A stretch of 64,000 nt of DNA from Ramlibacter alkalitolerans (GTDB lineage: Bacteria; Pseudomonadota; Gammaproteobacteria; Burkholderiales; Burkholderiaceae_C), in contig NZ_JAEQND010000002.1 in assembly GCF_016722765.1 (NCBI RefSeq), positions 1-64,000 on the forward strand, in the 5' to 3' direction. This document shows positions 47,120 to 56,501 of the stretch, one piece after another. The notes below the pieces were generated by a model. That model had not been told where the DNA came from. It searched no databases and saw only the letters and a program-made list of their open reading frames with translations. Numbering within the stretch: the stretch's first letter is position 1; each line of letters begins with the position of its first letter. A program made the translations under genes and the position numbers.

Positions 47120-48031
47120 TCAGAAGGGGGTGTCGCCGACGATCCCGGCGCGTTCCATCTTTCGGTGGCAGGGCGGGTAGTCCATCACCGCGTAGTGCTG
47201 CGTGGACCGGTTGTCCCAGAGCGCCACGCTGTTGCGCGACCAGCGCCAGCGCACCTGGTATTCGGGGATCTGCGCCTGCGCGATGAGGTACTGCAGCAGC
47301 TGCGCGGCGCCGGGCGCGTAGTCCTGGCCGCAGCGCACGTTGGCCGGCGTGTGGAAGTTGGTGAAGTGGGTGGCGAAGGCGTTGACGAACAGGATCCGCT
47401 CGCCCGTCTCCGGGTGCGTGCGCACCACCGGGTGCTCGGCGTCGGGGAACTGCGCCTTGAGCGCCAGCCGCTTTTCGGTGGGCATCGCGGCGCCGAAGGT
47501 GGCCTCGATGCTGTGGCGCGCCCGCAGCCCGGCGACCTGCGCCTTGACGTGCTCCGGCAGCCGCTCGTAGGCGAGCACCATGTTGGCCCACATCGTGTCG
47601 CCGCCCACCGGCGGGCACTCCACGCAGCGCAGCACGCAGCCGAAGGGCGGCTTGGCGCGCCAGGTGGCGTCGGTGTGCCAGGCGTTCTCGTAGCGGTCGT
47701 TGGGCGTCTCGGGCGACTTGTAGATGCGCACCAGGCCCGGATGCTCGGGGTCGCTGCCGGCGACCGGGTGGTCCTCCAGCTCGCCGAAGCGGCGCGCGAA
47801 GGCGACGTGCTCGGCGCGCGTGATGTCCTGGTCGCGGAAGAACAGGACCTTGTGCGTCAGCAGCAGGGCGCGGATCTCCTCCATCAGGCCGGCGTCGCGC
47901 GCGGCCGCGCCCAGGTGGACGTTGCGCAGTTCGGCGCCGATGGCGCAGGTCAGCGGTTCGACGGCGATCGCGCGATCGCGGGCGGCGGTGCTGATGAGCG
48001 CGGGGGCTTCGGTGCAGGTGGCAGGGGCCAT
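47120..48031 (-). CDS. TauD/TfdA family 2-oxoglutarate dioxygenase
   Basis: A 303-residue Fe(II)/2-oxoglutarate dioxygenase. The iron ligands are H119-x-D121 (NAWHTDATW) and H279 (STQHYAVMDY), and R290 region residues may bind 2-oxoglutarate. LLTHKVLFFRDQDITRAEHV and FARRFGELEDHPV are family signatures. Members hydroxylate taurine, 2,4-D, other acids and, more distantly, gamma-butyrobetaine; the substrate here is unknown. First gene of the leftward operon, with GAGGAGAC as ribosome binding site and a candidate LuxR-regulator element 38 bp upstream. Confidence 0.9.
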   Translation of the reverse strand: MAPATCTEAPALISTAARDRAIAVEPLTCAIGAELRNVHLGAAARDAGLMEEIRALLLTHKVLFFRDQDITRAEHVAFARRFGELEDHPVAGSDPEHPGLVRIYKSPETPNDRYENAWHTDATWRAKPPFGCVLRCVECPPVGGDTMWANMVLAYERLPEHVKAQVAGLRARHSIEATFGAAMPTEKRLALKAQFPDAEHPVVRTHPETGERILFVNAFATHFTNFHTPANVRCGQDYAPGAAQLLQYLIAQAQIPEYQVRWRWSRNSVALWDNRSTQHYAVMDYPPCHRKMERAGIVGDTPF

Positions 48032-48068
48032 GGCTTGTCTCCTCGGAATGCGAGAAGACTAGGGGTCG

Positions 48069-48103
48069 GCCCCCGCTGGCGCCCCCCCATCGTCGAGGGG
48101 GGG
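48069..48103 (-). promoter_or_regulatory. G/C-run regulatory element upstream of the dioxygenase operon
   Basis: Read on the minus strand: a C-run, TCGACGAT, a G-run, then CGCCAGCGGGGGC. With one gap it matches the element before the porin (50803-50837) in about 32 of 35 bases. C-run and G-run form an inverted repeat. TAGTCT, a possible -10, follows 7 bp after the element, so a regulator bound here would sit over the -35. The LuxR/MalT-like gene next door is the likely binder. Confidence 0.6.
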
Positions 48104-48119
48104 TGGGTTCAGGGAGGGT

Positions 48120-50765
48120 TCAGGCGGCGTCGGCGAGGAAGCCCAGGATGCGGGCGCGGCCGACCACCTGCTTGCGGCTGCCGACGTCGAGCTTGGCGAA
48201 CAGGTTCTTCACGTGCCACTTGATCGTCTCCTCGCCGAGCTGCATGGCGAGGGCGATCTCCTTGTTCGACAGGTTGCGCGCGAGCAGTTCCAGGACCTGG
48301 ACTTCCTTGGGCGTGAGCGCCGCGGTGGCGGTGGCGGCGGCGGCGCGCGGGGCCGGATCGCGCGGCGGCGCCGGGGCCGGCGCTGGTGGCGGGGCCATCC
48401 TGCCGGCCGCGTGCTTCACCCAGGCCGCGAGCTGCGGATGCGCGTCGTCGAACAGTGCGCGCAGGTCGGCGGCCTGCGCCAGCGTCAGCACTTCCTGCAG
48501 CAGGGGCAGCGAGCGCTCGGCGGCGCGGTCGAGCACCCAGGCGCGCAGGGCCATGGCCTCGAGGCGGTCCCGCCCCAGCTTGCGCTCGCTGGCTGCGGAC
48601 TCGGCCTGCTGCAGCAGGGGAACCGCAGCGCGCCAGTCGCGGGCGGCGATCGCTGCGTAGGCGCGCGACAGCAGCCACAGGCCGGCGACGCTGCGCCGCC
48701 AGAGCTCGCCGGTGGGCTGGGCGGGATGGTCCAGGAGCTGTTCCATCTGCCCCAGCAACTCGCGGCAGGTCTCGCCGCGGAACTCGCGCGCGTGCAGCCG
48801 GATCTGCTCCGCCAGGCTGGCCAGCCGCAGGCGCGGCATGCGCCGGGCGATGCCCGCCGCATCGAGCGCGCCCAGCAGCCCCAGCGCCCGCAGCTCGCCC
48901 GCGTCGGCGCGCGCGCCGCGGGCCAGCGTGCGGAATCCGAGCAGCACCGACTCGGGCAGGCCGCTGCGTTCGAGAACGTCGAGGCGGTCCGCCAGCAGCA
49001 CCACCGCTTCGGCGGCCTGCCCGCGTTCCCACCGCGCGGCGGCGAGAGCGGCCGCGACGACGCAGGCGAAGGCGCTGCGGCGTCCCAGGTCGGCCTCGGC
49101 GCTGGCCAGGCAGGGCGCCAGCAGCTGTTCGACCATCAGCGGCTGGCCTTCCCACAGGTAGCTCAGGCCCACCACGTACTCGCCCCAGCGATCGAGGTTG
49201 CCGGCCACCGGAAAGTGATGGGGGCCGTGCTGCTGCCGCAGGCGTGCCAGCGCGGGCTCGCCGGCCAGCAGCGCGCGGAAGGCGGAGCGGTTGGCGTGCA
49301 CCTGCAGCAGCGCCTCGGTGGCCAGCGGCGGCTGCTCCGCCCAGGGGTCGTGCAGGGCCGCGAAGCCGTCGGGGTCGTCGGCGAACACCGCGGCGGCGGC
49401 GAGGATCAGGGCGGCCTCGCAGCGCAGGCTGTCATCGGCGCCGGGCTGCGCCAGCAGGCGCTCCACGTGGCGCCGCGCCTCCTCGTGGCGTTCGCTGATC
49501 GCCAGCGACCAGGCGGCGGCCAGCAGCAGCCGTGGCCGGCGCGCGAGTTCCTCCGGCGAGGCGCTGGCGACCCATTCCAGCACCAAGCCCTGCTGGCCGC
49601 GCGCCATCAGCGACCCGTAGACGGTGCGCTCGGCGAAGTCGAAGGCCTGGTCGGCATGGCCGCAGGCCAGCGCATGCCGCGCCGCGGCCTCCAGCAGGCC
49701 GTGGCCGGCGAGCCACTCGCAGGCGCGCGCGTGCAGTGCGGCGCGCTCGCTGTAGGGCAGCGCTTCGAAGCGTGGCGTCAGGGCCGCCCGCGCCAGGGCG
49801 TGCATGCGCACCCATCCGTGCAGTTCTCCGGCGACGAAGACCGGCGCCTCGCGGACCAGCCGCTCGAGGCGCGAAGGCGTGTCCGCGGCGGGCACCAGGG
49901 CGGCGCAGAGGTCTGCGTGCAGGTGCTGCACGAGGCTGACGCGCGTGAGGAAGTCGAGGTCGCCCGGATCGAGGTTGCGCAGCAGCACCGAGACGAACTG
50001 TTCCGGCAGCGCCGCCGCTTTCAGGCCGGCGACGTCGGCGCCGCGGCCGGACGGGTCGACCGACAGGGCCAGCTGCACGCCCAGCGGCCAGCCCTCCGTC
50101 AGCGCGTGCAGGCGCGCCGCGCGGTCGCGGTCGAAGGCGGCGCCGAGCCGCTGGCGCGCCAGGCGCAGCGTTTCTTCGAGCGTGAAGCGCAGTTCGGCTG
50201 CACCGAGACGCGCGCACTGCCCGTACGAGACCAGGTCGTCCAGGCCCAGGTCCGCCTCGGGCCGGGCGGCGACGATGCATTGCAGGTTCGGCGGCGCGTT
50301 GCGCACGAGGTAGCCCAAGGCCTCGCGGGCGGCCACGGGCAGGCGATCGGCCTCGTCCACCATCAGCACCAGTTCGAACGCGGCGTGCGCCACTTCGGCC
50401 AGCCAGAGGGTGATCCCTTCGAGGCCGCCGGCGGCGCCGCCTTCGAGCAGCACATGGCCGAAGCCGGGCCGGCCCGCGCCCACCCGCACGGCCATGGCGA
50501 GGCAGCGCACCAGCCGGTCCACGTCGTCGCTGCCTTGCGCACCCACCCAGGCGACAGCGGCGCCGCGTGCGAGGTGCTCCAGCCGCCACTGCGCGAGCAG
50601 GGAGGTCTTGCCGGAACCGGGCGGTGCCTGCACCAGGACGGCGGCGCGATCGCGCAGCGCGGGTGCGTCGGCGGCGAATTGCGCCCGCGTGAGCAGGCCC
50701 TTGGGCACCCGCGGGGCGGTGACTTTCAGCAGCAGCTCGCTGGGGTGGGCGGAGGACGCGGGCAC
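48120..50765 (-). CDS. MalT-like LuxR family ATP-dependent regulator
   Basis: An approximately 881-residue STAND-type regulator. The Walker A VLVQAPPGSGKTSLLAQ is near residues 44-60, Walker B is LVLMVDEADRLP near 140, then come winged-helix and TPR-like helical repeats, and a C-terminal LuxR helix-turn-helix (LTPKEVQVLELLARNLSNKE, ALAMQLGEETIKWHVKNLF). Such proteins bind ATP and an inducer, oligomerise and activate promoters. The start is uncertain: GTG at 50765 fits the homology start; an ATG at 50858 would add a low-complexity tail. It lies between the dioxygenase operon and a divergent porin, which share an upstream element. Confidence 0.87.
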   Translation of the reverse strand: MPASSAHPSELLLKVTAPRVPKGLLTRAQFAADAPALRDRAAVLVQAPPGSGKTSLLAQWRLEHLARGAAVAWVGAQGSDDVDRLVRCLAMAVRVGAGRPGFGHVLLEGGAAGGLEGITLWLAEVAHAAFELVLMVDEADRLPVAAREALGYLVRNAPPNLQCIVAARPEADLGLDDLVSYGQCARLGAAELRFTLEETLRLARQRLGAAFDRDRAARLHALTEGWPLGVQLALSVDPSGRGADVAGLKAAALPEQFVSVLLRNLDPGDLDFLTRVSLVQHLHADLCAALVPAADTPSRLERLVREAPVFVAGELHGWVRMHALARAALTPRFEALPYSERAALHARACEWLAGHGLLEAAARHALACGHADQAFDFAERTVYGSLMARGQQGLVLEWVASASPEELARRPRLLLAAAWSLAISERHEEARRHVERLLAQPGADDSLRCEAALILAAAAVFADDPDGFAALHDPWAEQPPLATEALLQVHANRSAFRALLAGEPALARLRQQHGPHHFPVAGNLDRWGEYVVGLSYLWEGQPLMVEQLLAPCLASAEADLGRRSAFACVVAAALAAARWERGQAAEAVVLLADRLDVLERSGLPESVLLGFRTLARGARADAGELRALGLLGALDAAGIARRMPRLRLASLAEQIRLHAREFRGETCRELLGQMEQLLDHPAQPTGELWRRSVAGLWLLSRAYAAIAARDWRAAVPLLQQAESAASERKLGRDRLEAMALRAWVLDRAAERSLPLLQEVLTLAQAADLRALFDDAHPQLAAWVKHAAGRMAPPPAPAPAPPRDPAPRAAAATATAALTPKEVQVLELLARNLSNKEIALAMQLGEETIKWHVKNLFAKLDVGSRKQVVGRARILGFLADAA

Positions 50766-50802
50766 GCGGCCATCGTAAACCCGGCCGTGCCCGGCACCCC
50801 AT

Positions 50803-50837
50803 CCCCCCTCGGCGCTGGGGGGGCGGCCGGCGGGGGC
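50803..50837 (+). promoter_or_regulatory. G/C-run regulatory element upstream of the porin
   Basis: CCCCCC-TCGGCGCT-GGGGGGG-CGGCCGGCGGGGGC, nearly identical to the element before the TauD-type gene. TACGCT, a possible -10, follows 6 bp later, and the porin ATG is about 50 bp downstream. The matching layout of the two promoters suggests one activator. Confidence 0.6.
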
Positions 50838-50886
50838 GGCTCCTACGCTCGCGGCCATTGCAACGAAGCCCCCCGAGGAGACCCGC

Positions 50887-52104
50887 ATGAAGACCCCCAT
50901 CGCCCTGGCCGCCGCGACACTCGCCGCCGCTTGCGGCCCCGCCCTGGCGCAAAGCAGCGTGACGCTGTACGGCACGATCGACCTGGGCATCCTGTCGATC
51001 AACCACGTGAGCGCCAGCCGCCTGGGCTACGTCCCCAGCGGCGCCGACGGCGGGCGCGCCACGCAGATGAAGGACGGCGGCATCGGTGCCAGCAACTGGG
51101 GCCTGCGCGGGCGCGAGGACCTGGGCGGCGGCCTGGCCGCGACCTTCCAGCTGCAGGGCAACATCAATGCCAAGGACGGCACGACCGGCGGCCCCAACAG
51201 TGCCGCCGGCACGTCCTTCTTCAACCAGTTCTCCACCGTGGGCCTCGCCGGAGCGTGGGGCGAGGTGAAGGTGGGGCGGCAGGTCTCGCCGATGTACTAC
51301 GCGATGGCGAGCACCGACGCCCGCGGCGCCCGCTACTTCGGCTCGATGCTCACGGGACTCGTGGCCCTCAACAGCGCCAGCGGCGTCTTCGCCGGCAACA
51401 ACTCCAACCCGGCCTTCGGCACCATCTACAACGACAACGCGATCGTCTACAACGCACCGGCCTGGAACGGCCTGAGCCTCAGCGCGGAATATGCCTTCGG
51501 CGACACGGCAGGCAGCGCCAAGGCCAACTCGCAGCAGGCCCTGGCGGCCATCTATGCCAACGGCGGCCTGCGGCTGTCGGCACTCTGGTACAACGGCTAC
51601 GGGAACAACCTGGGCACGGCCACGGCGCTCTTCACGGCCGCGAGCGGCAGTGCCGCGGCCGGTGCCGCGGCCGCCGCCGCCGCCGGCTTCTCGCCGACGG
51701 CGAACACCAACCGCCTGCAATCGGTGGGGGCGCTCTACACCCTCGGCGCGTGGACCGTCAGCGGCGCCTACATGCAGGCGCGCAACCCCGCGCACGCGGT
51801 GGTGCCCAACGGCTCCGACCGGCTGGACCTCTGGAGCGTGGGCGCCGGCTGGCGGCCCACGCCACTGCTGAACGTGACGGCCGGCTACTACCGCGTCAAG
51901 GACAAGCGCAACGTGGGCAACCACGCGAGCCAGCTGGCCGTCGGTGCCGAGTACGCGCTCTCCAAGCGCACGCTGCTGTACGCCGAAGGTGCCGTGGTGC
52001 GCAACGCGGGGGCCAACATGAACTTCAGCCCGGTGTACGCCACGCCCGTGCCTGCCGACACCAACGTGCATGCGGTGATGGCCGGTATCCGCCACACGTT
52101 CTGA
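50887..52104 (+). CDS. Omp32-type general porin
   Basis: A 405-residue outer-membrane trimeric porin typical of Burkholderiales. A signal peptide (MKTPIALAAATLAAACGPALAQ) is followed by the family N-terminus SSVTLYGTIDLGI, LRGREDLGGGLAATFQLQ, FFNQFSTVGLAGAWGEVKVG with RQVSP, and the C-terminal beta-signal AGIRHTF ending in Phe for BAM recognition. An Ala-rich insert (SGSAAAGAAAAAAAG) sits in an extracellular loop. It probably lets the dioxygenase-operon substrate through the outer membrane, given the shared promoter element. Confidence 0.93.
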   Translation: MKTPIALAAATLAAACGPALAQSSVTLYGTIDLGILSINHVSASRLGYVPSGADGGRATQMKDGGIGASNWGLRGREDLGGGLAATFQLQGNINAKDGTTGGPNSAAGTSFFNQFSTVGLAGAWGEVKVGRQVSPMYYAMASTDARGARYFGSMLTGLVALNSASGVFAGNNSNPAFGTIYNDNAIVYNAPAWNGLSLSAEYAFGDTAGSAKANSQQALAAIYANGGLRLSALWYNGYGNNLGTATALFTAASGSAAAGAAAAAAAGFSPTANTNRLQSVGALYTLGAWTVSGAYMQARNPAHAVVPNGSDRLDLWSVGAGWRPTPLLNVTAGYYRVKDKRNVGNHASQLAVGAEYALSKRTLLYAEGAVVRNAGANMNFSPVYATPVPADTNVHAVMAGIRHTF

Positions 52105-52275
52105 ACGCGCTGCCCCGGGAGGCTGCGGGTTCGGCACCGAGTTCGGCGGTGGCTCGCTGCGCTTCGATGCAACTGCCATGGTTGATTTGGAACGGGAAGC
52201 TGGCTACCCTGCCTCCACCCGGGTTTGACGGAGGAGCGCCCGCCGTGAAGACTTCCAGCCGCCACCGGCCGAACG

Positions 52276-55161
52276 ATGCACGCCCATCCTGCCGTACCTG
52301 AGCGTCGCCAGCTGACGCTGATGTTCTGCGATCTCGCGGGATCGACCCTGCTGTCGCAACAGCTCGATCCCGAGGACCTGCGCCTGCCGATCCTGCGCTT
52401 CCAGCGGCTCATCGCGGCGGAGGTGGCGCGCTACGACGGCCAGGTGGCGCGCTACATGGGCGACGGTGCGCTGGCGTATTTCGGCTACCCCGAGGCGCAC
52501 GAAGACGACGCCGCGCGCGCGATCCATGCGGCGCTGGCCATCGTCGAAGGCCTGGCGCGCCTGGAACCGCCCTTGTTCCCGCCGCGATCCGGCCCCACGC
52601 GGGCACCCGCGGTTCCGATGCGCATCGGGATCGCGACCGGCCTGGTCGTCGTCGGCGACCGCATCGGCGACGGTGCGGCGGAGGAGACGGCCGCCTTCGG
52701 CGAAGCACCGAACCTCGCGGCACGCCTGCAGGCGGCCGCGCAGGAGGGCGAGATCGTCGTCTCCGACAGCACCCACCAGCTCGCCGGCAGACGCTTCGAT
52801 TACGGTGCGCCCCTGCGCCTGCAGCTCAAGGGCTTCCAGGAGCCGGTGCGGGCCTGGCAGGTGCTGGGATCGAACGCGAGCCGCAGCCGCTTCGATCTGA
52901 CGTGTTCCAGCCTTCTGGCGCCCCTGGTCGGCCGGGAAGTGGAGCTCGCCAGCCTGGCAGCGTTGTGGCGCCAGGCGGCGGCAGGGCAGGGTCGCATCGT
53001 GCTGCTGGCCGGCGACGCCGGCCTCGGCAAGTCACGCCTCGCGCTCGCGCTGTCGGAGGCGATCGGGAGCCAGGCGCACATCACCCTGCGCTACCAGTGC
53101 TCGCCTTACCACGTCGACAGCGCACTGCACCCCTTCGTGGGCCCGCTGGACGGCGCCGCGGACTTGCTCTCGCCGCCGGACGACAGCCAGCTCGCCACGG
53201 CCTTGACGCCGCAGCAACGCCGCCAACGTACGCTCGCCGCGATGGCCAGCCGGTTGCGTGAACTGGCATCCGGCAAGCCGGTGCTGATGCTGATCGAGGA
53301 CGAGCACTGGATCGACCCCACCTCCCTGGAGCTGGTGGACCTGCTTGCGCGCGGCATCGCCGGAATGCCGGTGCTGATCGTGCTCACCACGCGCAGCGTC
53401 GCGCAGCGCGACTGGCTGCGGCTGCCGCACGCCAGCCTCCTGCAGCTGACGCGCCTGAGCCCGCTGCAATCGACCGAGCTGGTGTCGCACCTGGCCGGGC
53501 AGGACTTGGCGGGCAACGTCGTCGACGAGGTCGTCCACCGCTCCGACGGCAACCCCCTGTTCATCGAGGAACTGACCAAGGCGGCGGCCACCGGCCACGG
53601 CGCTCCGGAGGTGCCGGTCACGCTGCAGGACTCGCTGATGGCGCGGCTCGACCGCCTCGGTACCGCCAAGGAGGTCGCGCAGGCCGGCGCGGTGATCGGC
53701 CGCGAGTTCTCGCGCGGCCTGCTCGCGGCGCTGCTGCCCTTGTCGCCGGCGGAGCTCGAGGACGCGATGTCGGACCTCGTCGCCTCGGCCGTCGTGCAGC
53801 GCGCACCGGCGCACTTCGTCTTTCGCCACGCGCTGCTGCAGGATGCCGCCTACGCCAGCCTGCTGCGCACGCGCCGCCAGGAACTGCACGCCAGGGTGGC
53901 GGAGGCGATCGTGGCCGTGGAGCCCGAGCGCGCCAGCAGGGAGCCCGAAGTGCTGGCGCGCCACTATGCGCTGGGCGGCCGGCCCTTGCTGGCGGCGCGC
54001 CATGCGAGTTCGGCGGCGATGCGGGCCCTGGAACGCTCCGCGAACGTCGAGGCCTTGCGCCAGGCGCAGGCCGGGGCTGAACAACTGGCGAGCGTCGATG
54101 CCGGCCCCGAACGCGATCGCGTGGAACGGGACCTGCTGCTCCTGCGCGGCGCAGCGCACCGGGCCCTCAGCGGCTTCGCTTCCACGGATGCGGAGCGCTG
54201 CTTCACGCGGGCGCTGCAGCTGTGCGAAGGGCTGCAGGACCTGGCGACGGCGATCGAGGTGCGCCGCGGGCTGTTCTCGACCCACTATGCGCGCGGAGAG
54301 CTCGCGCTGGCGCGCGCGCACGGCCGCTACGTCGCCGAGGCCGGCGAGCAGCGCGCAGAGCGCGCCACCCGCATGCTGGGCCAATGGATGCTCGGTTGCA
54401 TTTCGACCTGGCAGGGGAACTTCGTCGACGCCCGCCGCGAGCTGGAGCGCGCGCTCTCGCTCTACGTGCCGCAGGAGCACCGGGCCCGCGCGCTGGCGGC
54501 GCAGATCGATCCCGGTGTCAACGCCAACGCCCACCTGAGCTGGGTGCTCTGGATCCTCGGCGAACCGGAGCGGGCGCTGCAGGCGAGCGACCGCGCCGTC
54601 ACGTCGGCGCGCGAGCTGCAGCAGCCCTTCGCGCTGGCGATGGCGCTGTTCTTCGCCTGCGTCACGCGCACCGGTCGCGACGAGTACGAGGCGGCGGCAC
54701 CGCTGCTCGCGGAGCTGTTCGCCGTGACCGCCGAGCATCGCCTGAACTTCCTCGGAAGCTGCGCGCGGGTGCTGCGCGGCGAGATGCTGATCGCGGGCGA
54801 CGAGGGCGAAGCTGGCCTGGAACAGGTCGAACTCGCCCTGCGCGAGTTCGAGGCCCAGCAGGCGGGACTCGGGCGTCCCTGGACGATGGCCATCGCGGCC
54901 TGGGCCTGCCAGCGCCTGGGCCGCCGCGGGCAGGGCTTGCAGTTCATCGAAGCAGCCCTGCAGGCGATCGAGCGGCACGGGGAGCGCCACTGGGAAGCCG
55001 AGGTCTGGCGGCTGCAGGGCGAACTGCTCTGGCCGCAAGCGCCGGCACGCGCCTGCCTGGGCCGGGCGCTCGAGATCGCGCGGCGCCAGTCGGCGCTTTC
55101 CCTGGAGCGCCGGGTGCTGGCGAGCATCGCGCTGCGGGAGCAAGGCAGCGATGGACGCTGA
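52276..55161 (+). CDS. class III nucleotide cyclase-domain / AAA-type ATPase / TPR regulator
   Basis: A 961-residue three-part protein. Residues 10-185: guanylate/adenylate cyclase domain with both metal aspartates (FCDLAGST; YMGDGALAYFGYP) and the Asn/Arg pair in APNLAARLQ. From about 220: predicted ATPase with Walker A LLAGDAGLGKSRLALA (near 245) and Walker B region VLMLIEDEHWID. The C-terminal half is helical TPR-like sequence. The layout matches cyclase-ATPase signalling proteins of unknown output; cAMP synthesis is plausible but unproven. No DNA-binding domain is seen. The last 11 bp overlap the next gene. Confidence 0.87.
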   Translation: MHAHPAVPERRQLTLMFCDLAGSTLLSQQLDPEDLRLPILRFQRLIAAEVARYDGQVARYMGDGALAYFGYPEAHEDDAARAIHAALAIVEGLARLEPPLFPPRSGPTRAPAVPMRIGIATGLVVVGDRIGDGAAEETAAFGEAPNLAARLQAAAQEGEIVVSDSTHQLAGRRFDYGAPLRLQLKGFQEPVRAWQVLGSNASRSRFDLTCSSLLAPLVGREVELASLAALWRQAAAGQGRIVLLAGDAGLGKSRLALALSEAIGSQAHITLRYQCSPYHVDSALHPFVGPLDGAADLLSPPDDSQLATALTPQQRRQRTLAAMASRLRELASGKPVLMLIEDEHWIDPTSLELVDLLARGIAGMPVLIVLTTRSVAQRDWLRLPHASLLQLTRLSPLQSTELVSHLAGQDLAGNVVDEVVHRSDGNPLFIEELTKAAATGHGAPEVPVTLQDSLMARLDRLGTAKEVAQAGAVIGREFSRGLLAALLPLSPAELEDAMSDLVASAVVQRAPAHFVFRHALLQDAAYASLLRTRRQELHARVAEAIVAVEPERASREPEVLARHYALGGRPLLAARHASSAAMRALERSANVEALRQAQAGAEQLASVDAGPERDRVERDLLLLRGAAHRALSGFASTDAERCFTRALQLCEGLQDLATAIEVRRGLFSTHYARGELALARAHGRYVAEAGEQRAERATRMLGQWMLGCISTWQGNFVDARRELERALSLYVPQEHRARALAAQIDPGVNANAHLSWVLWILGEPERALQASDRAVTSARELQQPFALAMALFFACVTRTGRDEYEAAAPLLAELFAVTAEHRLNFLGSCARVLRGEMLIAGDEGEAGLEQVELALREFEAQQAGLGRPWTMAIAAWACQRLGRRGQGLQFIEAALQAIERHGERHWEAEVWRLQGELLWPQAPARACLGRALEIARRQSALSLERRVLASIALREQGSDGR

Positions 55162-56497
55162 ACGTGCCGTCTTCGAGCCGGTCGCGATCCGCAACGTGAC
55201 GTTCGCGAACCGGCTGCTGCGCTCGTCGGTCGGGGGCCGCACGTGCAACTACGACGGCACGGTGACGGACGTCTGGAAGAACTTCGAGAAGCGCTTCGCC
55301 GACGGCGGCGTGGGAGCCGTCGTCTCGACCACCTTCCACGTCAACAAGGACCGGCTTTCGCCCTTGCAGTACCCGTCGCTGGCCGGGCGCAAGTACGTGC
55401 ACCAGCTGCGCAAGTACCTGCCGCAGATCCAGGCCAATGGCTGCCGCTACATCATCCAGATCGGCGACCCGGGCTACGCCACCTACTCGAGCCTCTTTCC
55501 GCAGGCGATCGACGGCATCAGCGCGTCCGCCGGCTTCGACCTGGGTTTCGGGTACACCACGCGGCGCCGGGCGATGACGCCGCAGGAGGTGCGGCGCTCG
55601 ATCGGCGAGCACGCCGATGCCGCGGCGCGGGTGCGCGATGCGGGTGCCGACGGCGTGGAGATCACGGCGAGCAAGGGCTACCTGATCCACCAGTTCCTCA
55701 ACCCTGGCGTCAATGTGCGCACCGACGAATGGGGCGGCAGCGAGGACGGGCGCTTCCGCTTCTTCGACGAGGTCACGCGCGCGGTGCGCAGGGCGGTCGG
55801 CGAGGACTTCCTGGTCGGCGTCCGCATCGCCGGCGCCGACTTCTACCGCAGCCCCTTGCCGCTCGCGCTCTCGCGCTGGCCTTCGCCGTTTGCCTCGGCG
55901 CAAGGGGACGGCAACGACCTCGAGCAGATCGTTCGCTACGCCAAGCGGCTGCGCGGGGTGGACTACCTGCACGTGGTGGCGGGATTCGGCTTCCCGAATC
56001 CGCGCGACGTCCCCGGGGCGTTCCCCTTCGAAGAGATCCGGATGTTCTTCGACTCGGTGCGCCACCTGAGCGGCAAGGCCGCGGCGCGCGCCGCGTTCTC
56101 CCACCTGCTGCCGGACGCCGCGGCACGGTGGCTGTTCAACGTCGGCTGGGGCGAGCGGTACTCCAGCCTCGCGTTCGCGGCGCGGCTGAAACGCGAACTG
56201 CCCGCCATGACGGTGATCGCGAATGGCGGCTTCCAGGAGTGGCAACCGATCGCCGATGCGGTGCGCGGCAGCGTCGACATGGTGTCGATGGCGCGGGCCC
56301 TCATTGCCACGCCGGACCTGGTGCGGCGCTATCTCGCCAGGGGAGACGACGTGCCGGCGGGGCGCGGCTGCACGCGCTGCAACCGGTGCGTCGGGCGCAC
56401 CACCACGGGCCCCCTGGGCTGCTACGACCGCTCGCGCTTTTCGTCGCAACAGGCCATGCACCGCCAGATCCTGCGCTGGAACCGGCCGGACCTGTAG
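55151..56497 (+). CDS. Old Yellow Enzyme family NADH:flavin oxidoreductase
   Basis: A 448-residue FMN TIM-barrel protein. FEPVAIRNVTFANRLLRSSV is the FMN-binding start, AGADGVEITASKGYLIHQFL with NPGVNVRTDEWGGS the substrate/FMN region, and VIANGGFQEWQPIADAV the phosphate-binding end. Cys407, 410, 413 and 424 (CTRCNRCV-x9-C) resemble the [4Fe-4S] site of trimethylamine dehydrogenase-like proteins, but the second flavin/NAD domain of those enzymes is missing. It reduces an enoate-like substrate or demethylates an amine; unclear which. Start overlaps the cyclase gene by 11 bp, so they are cotranscribed. Confidence 0.87.
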   Translation: MDAERAVFEPVAIRNVTFANRLLRSSVGGRTCNYDGTVTDVWKNFEKRFADGGVGAVVSTTFHVNKDRLSPLQYPSLAGRKYVHQLRKYLPQIQANGCRYIIQIGDPGYATYSSLFPQAIDGISASAGFDLGFGYTTRRRAMTPQEVRRSIGEHADAAARVRDAGADGVEITASKGYLIHQFLNPGVNVRTDEWGGSEDGRFRFFDEVTRAVRRAVGEDFLVGVRIAGADFYRSPLPLALSRWPSPFASAQGDGNDLEQIVRYAKRLRGVDYLHVVAGFGFPNPRDVPGAFPFEEIRMFFDSVRHLSGKAAARAAFSHLLPDAAARWLFNVGWGERYSSLAFAARLKRELPAMTVIANGGFQEWQPIADAVRGSVDMVSMARALIATPDLVRRYLARGDDVPAGRGCTRCNRCVGRTTTGPLGCYDRSRFSSQQAMHRQILRWNRPDL

Positions 56498-56501
56498 CGC
56501 C

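Noticed and set aside
48213..52301. A 1362-codon plus-strand open frame
   Set aside because: It is antisense to the MalT-like regulator and out of frame with the porin, both of which have clear domains. Its product has no recognisable motif.
55845..55915. An apparent insertion (SRWPSPFASAQGDG) in the Old Yellow Enzyme-like protein, thought to be a mobile repeat in frame
   Set aside because: Relatives of this enzyme family carry a variable loop at the same place, and no second copy of the sequence is seen in the window.
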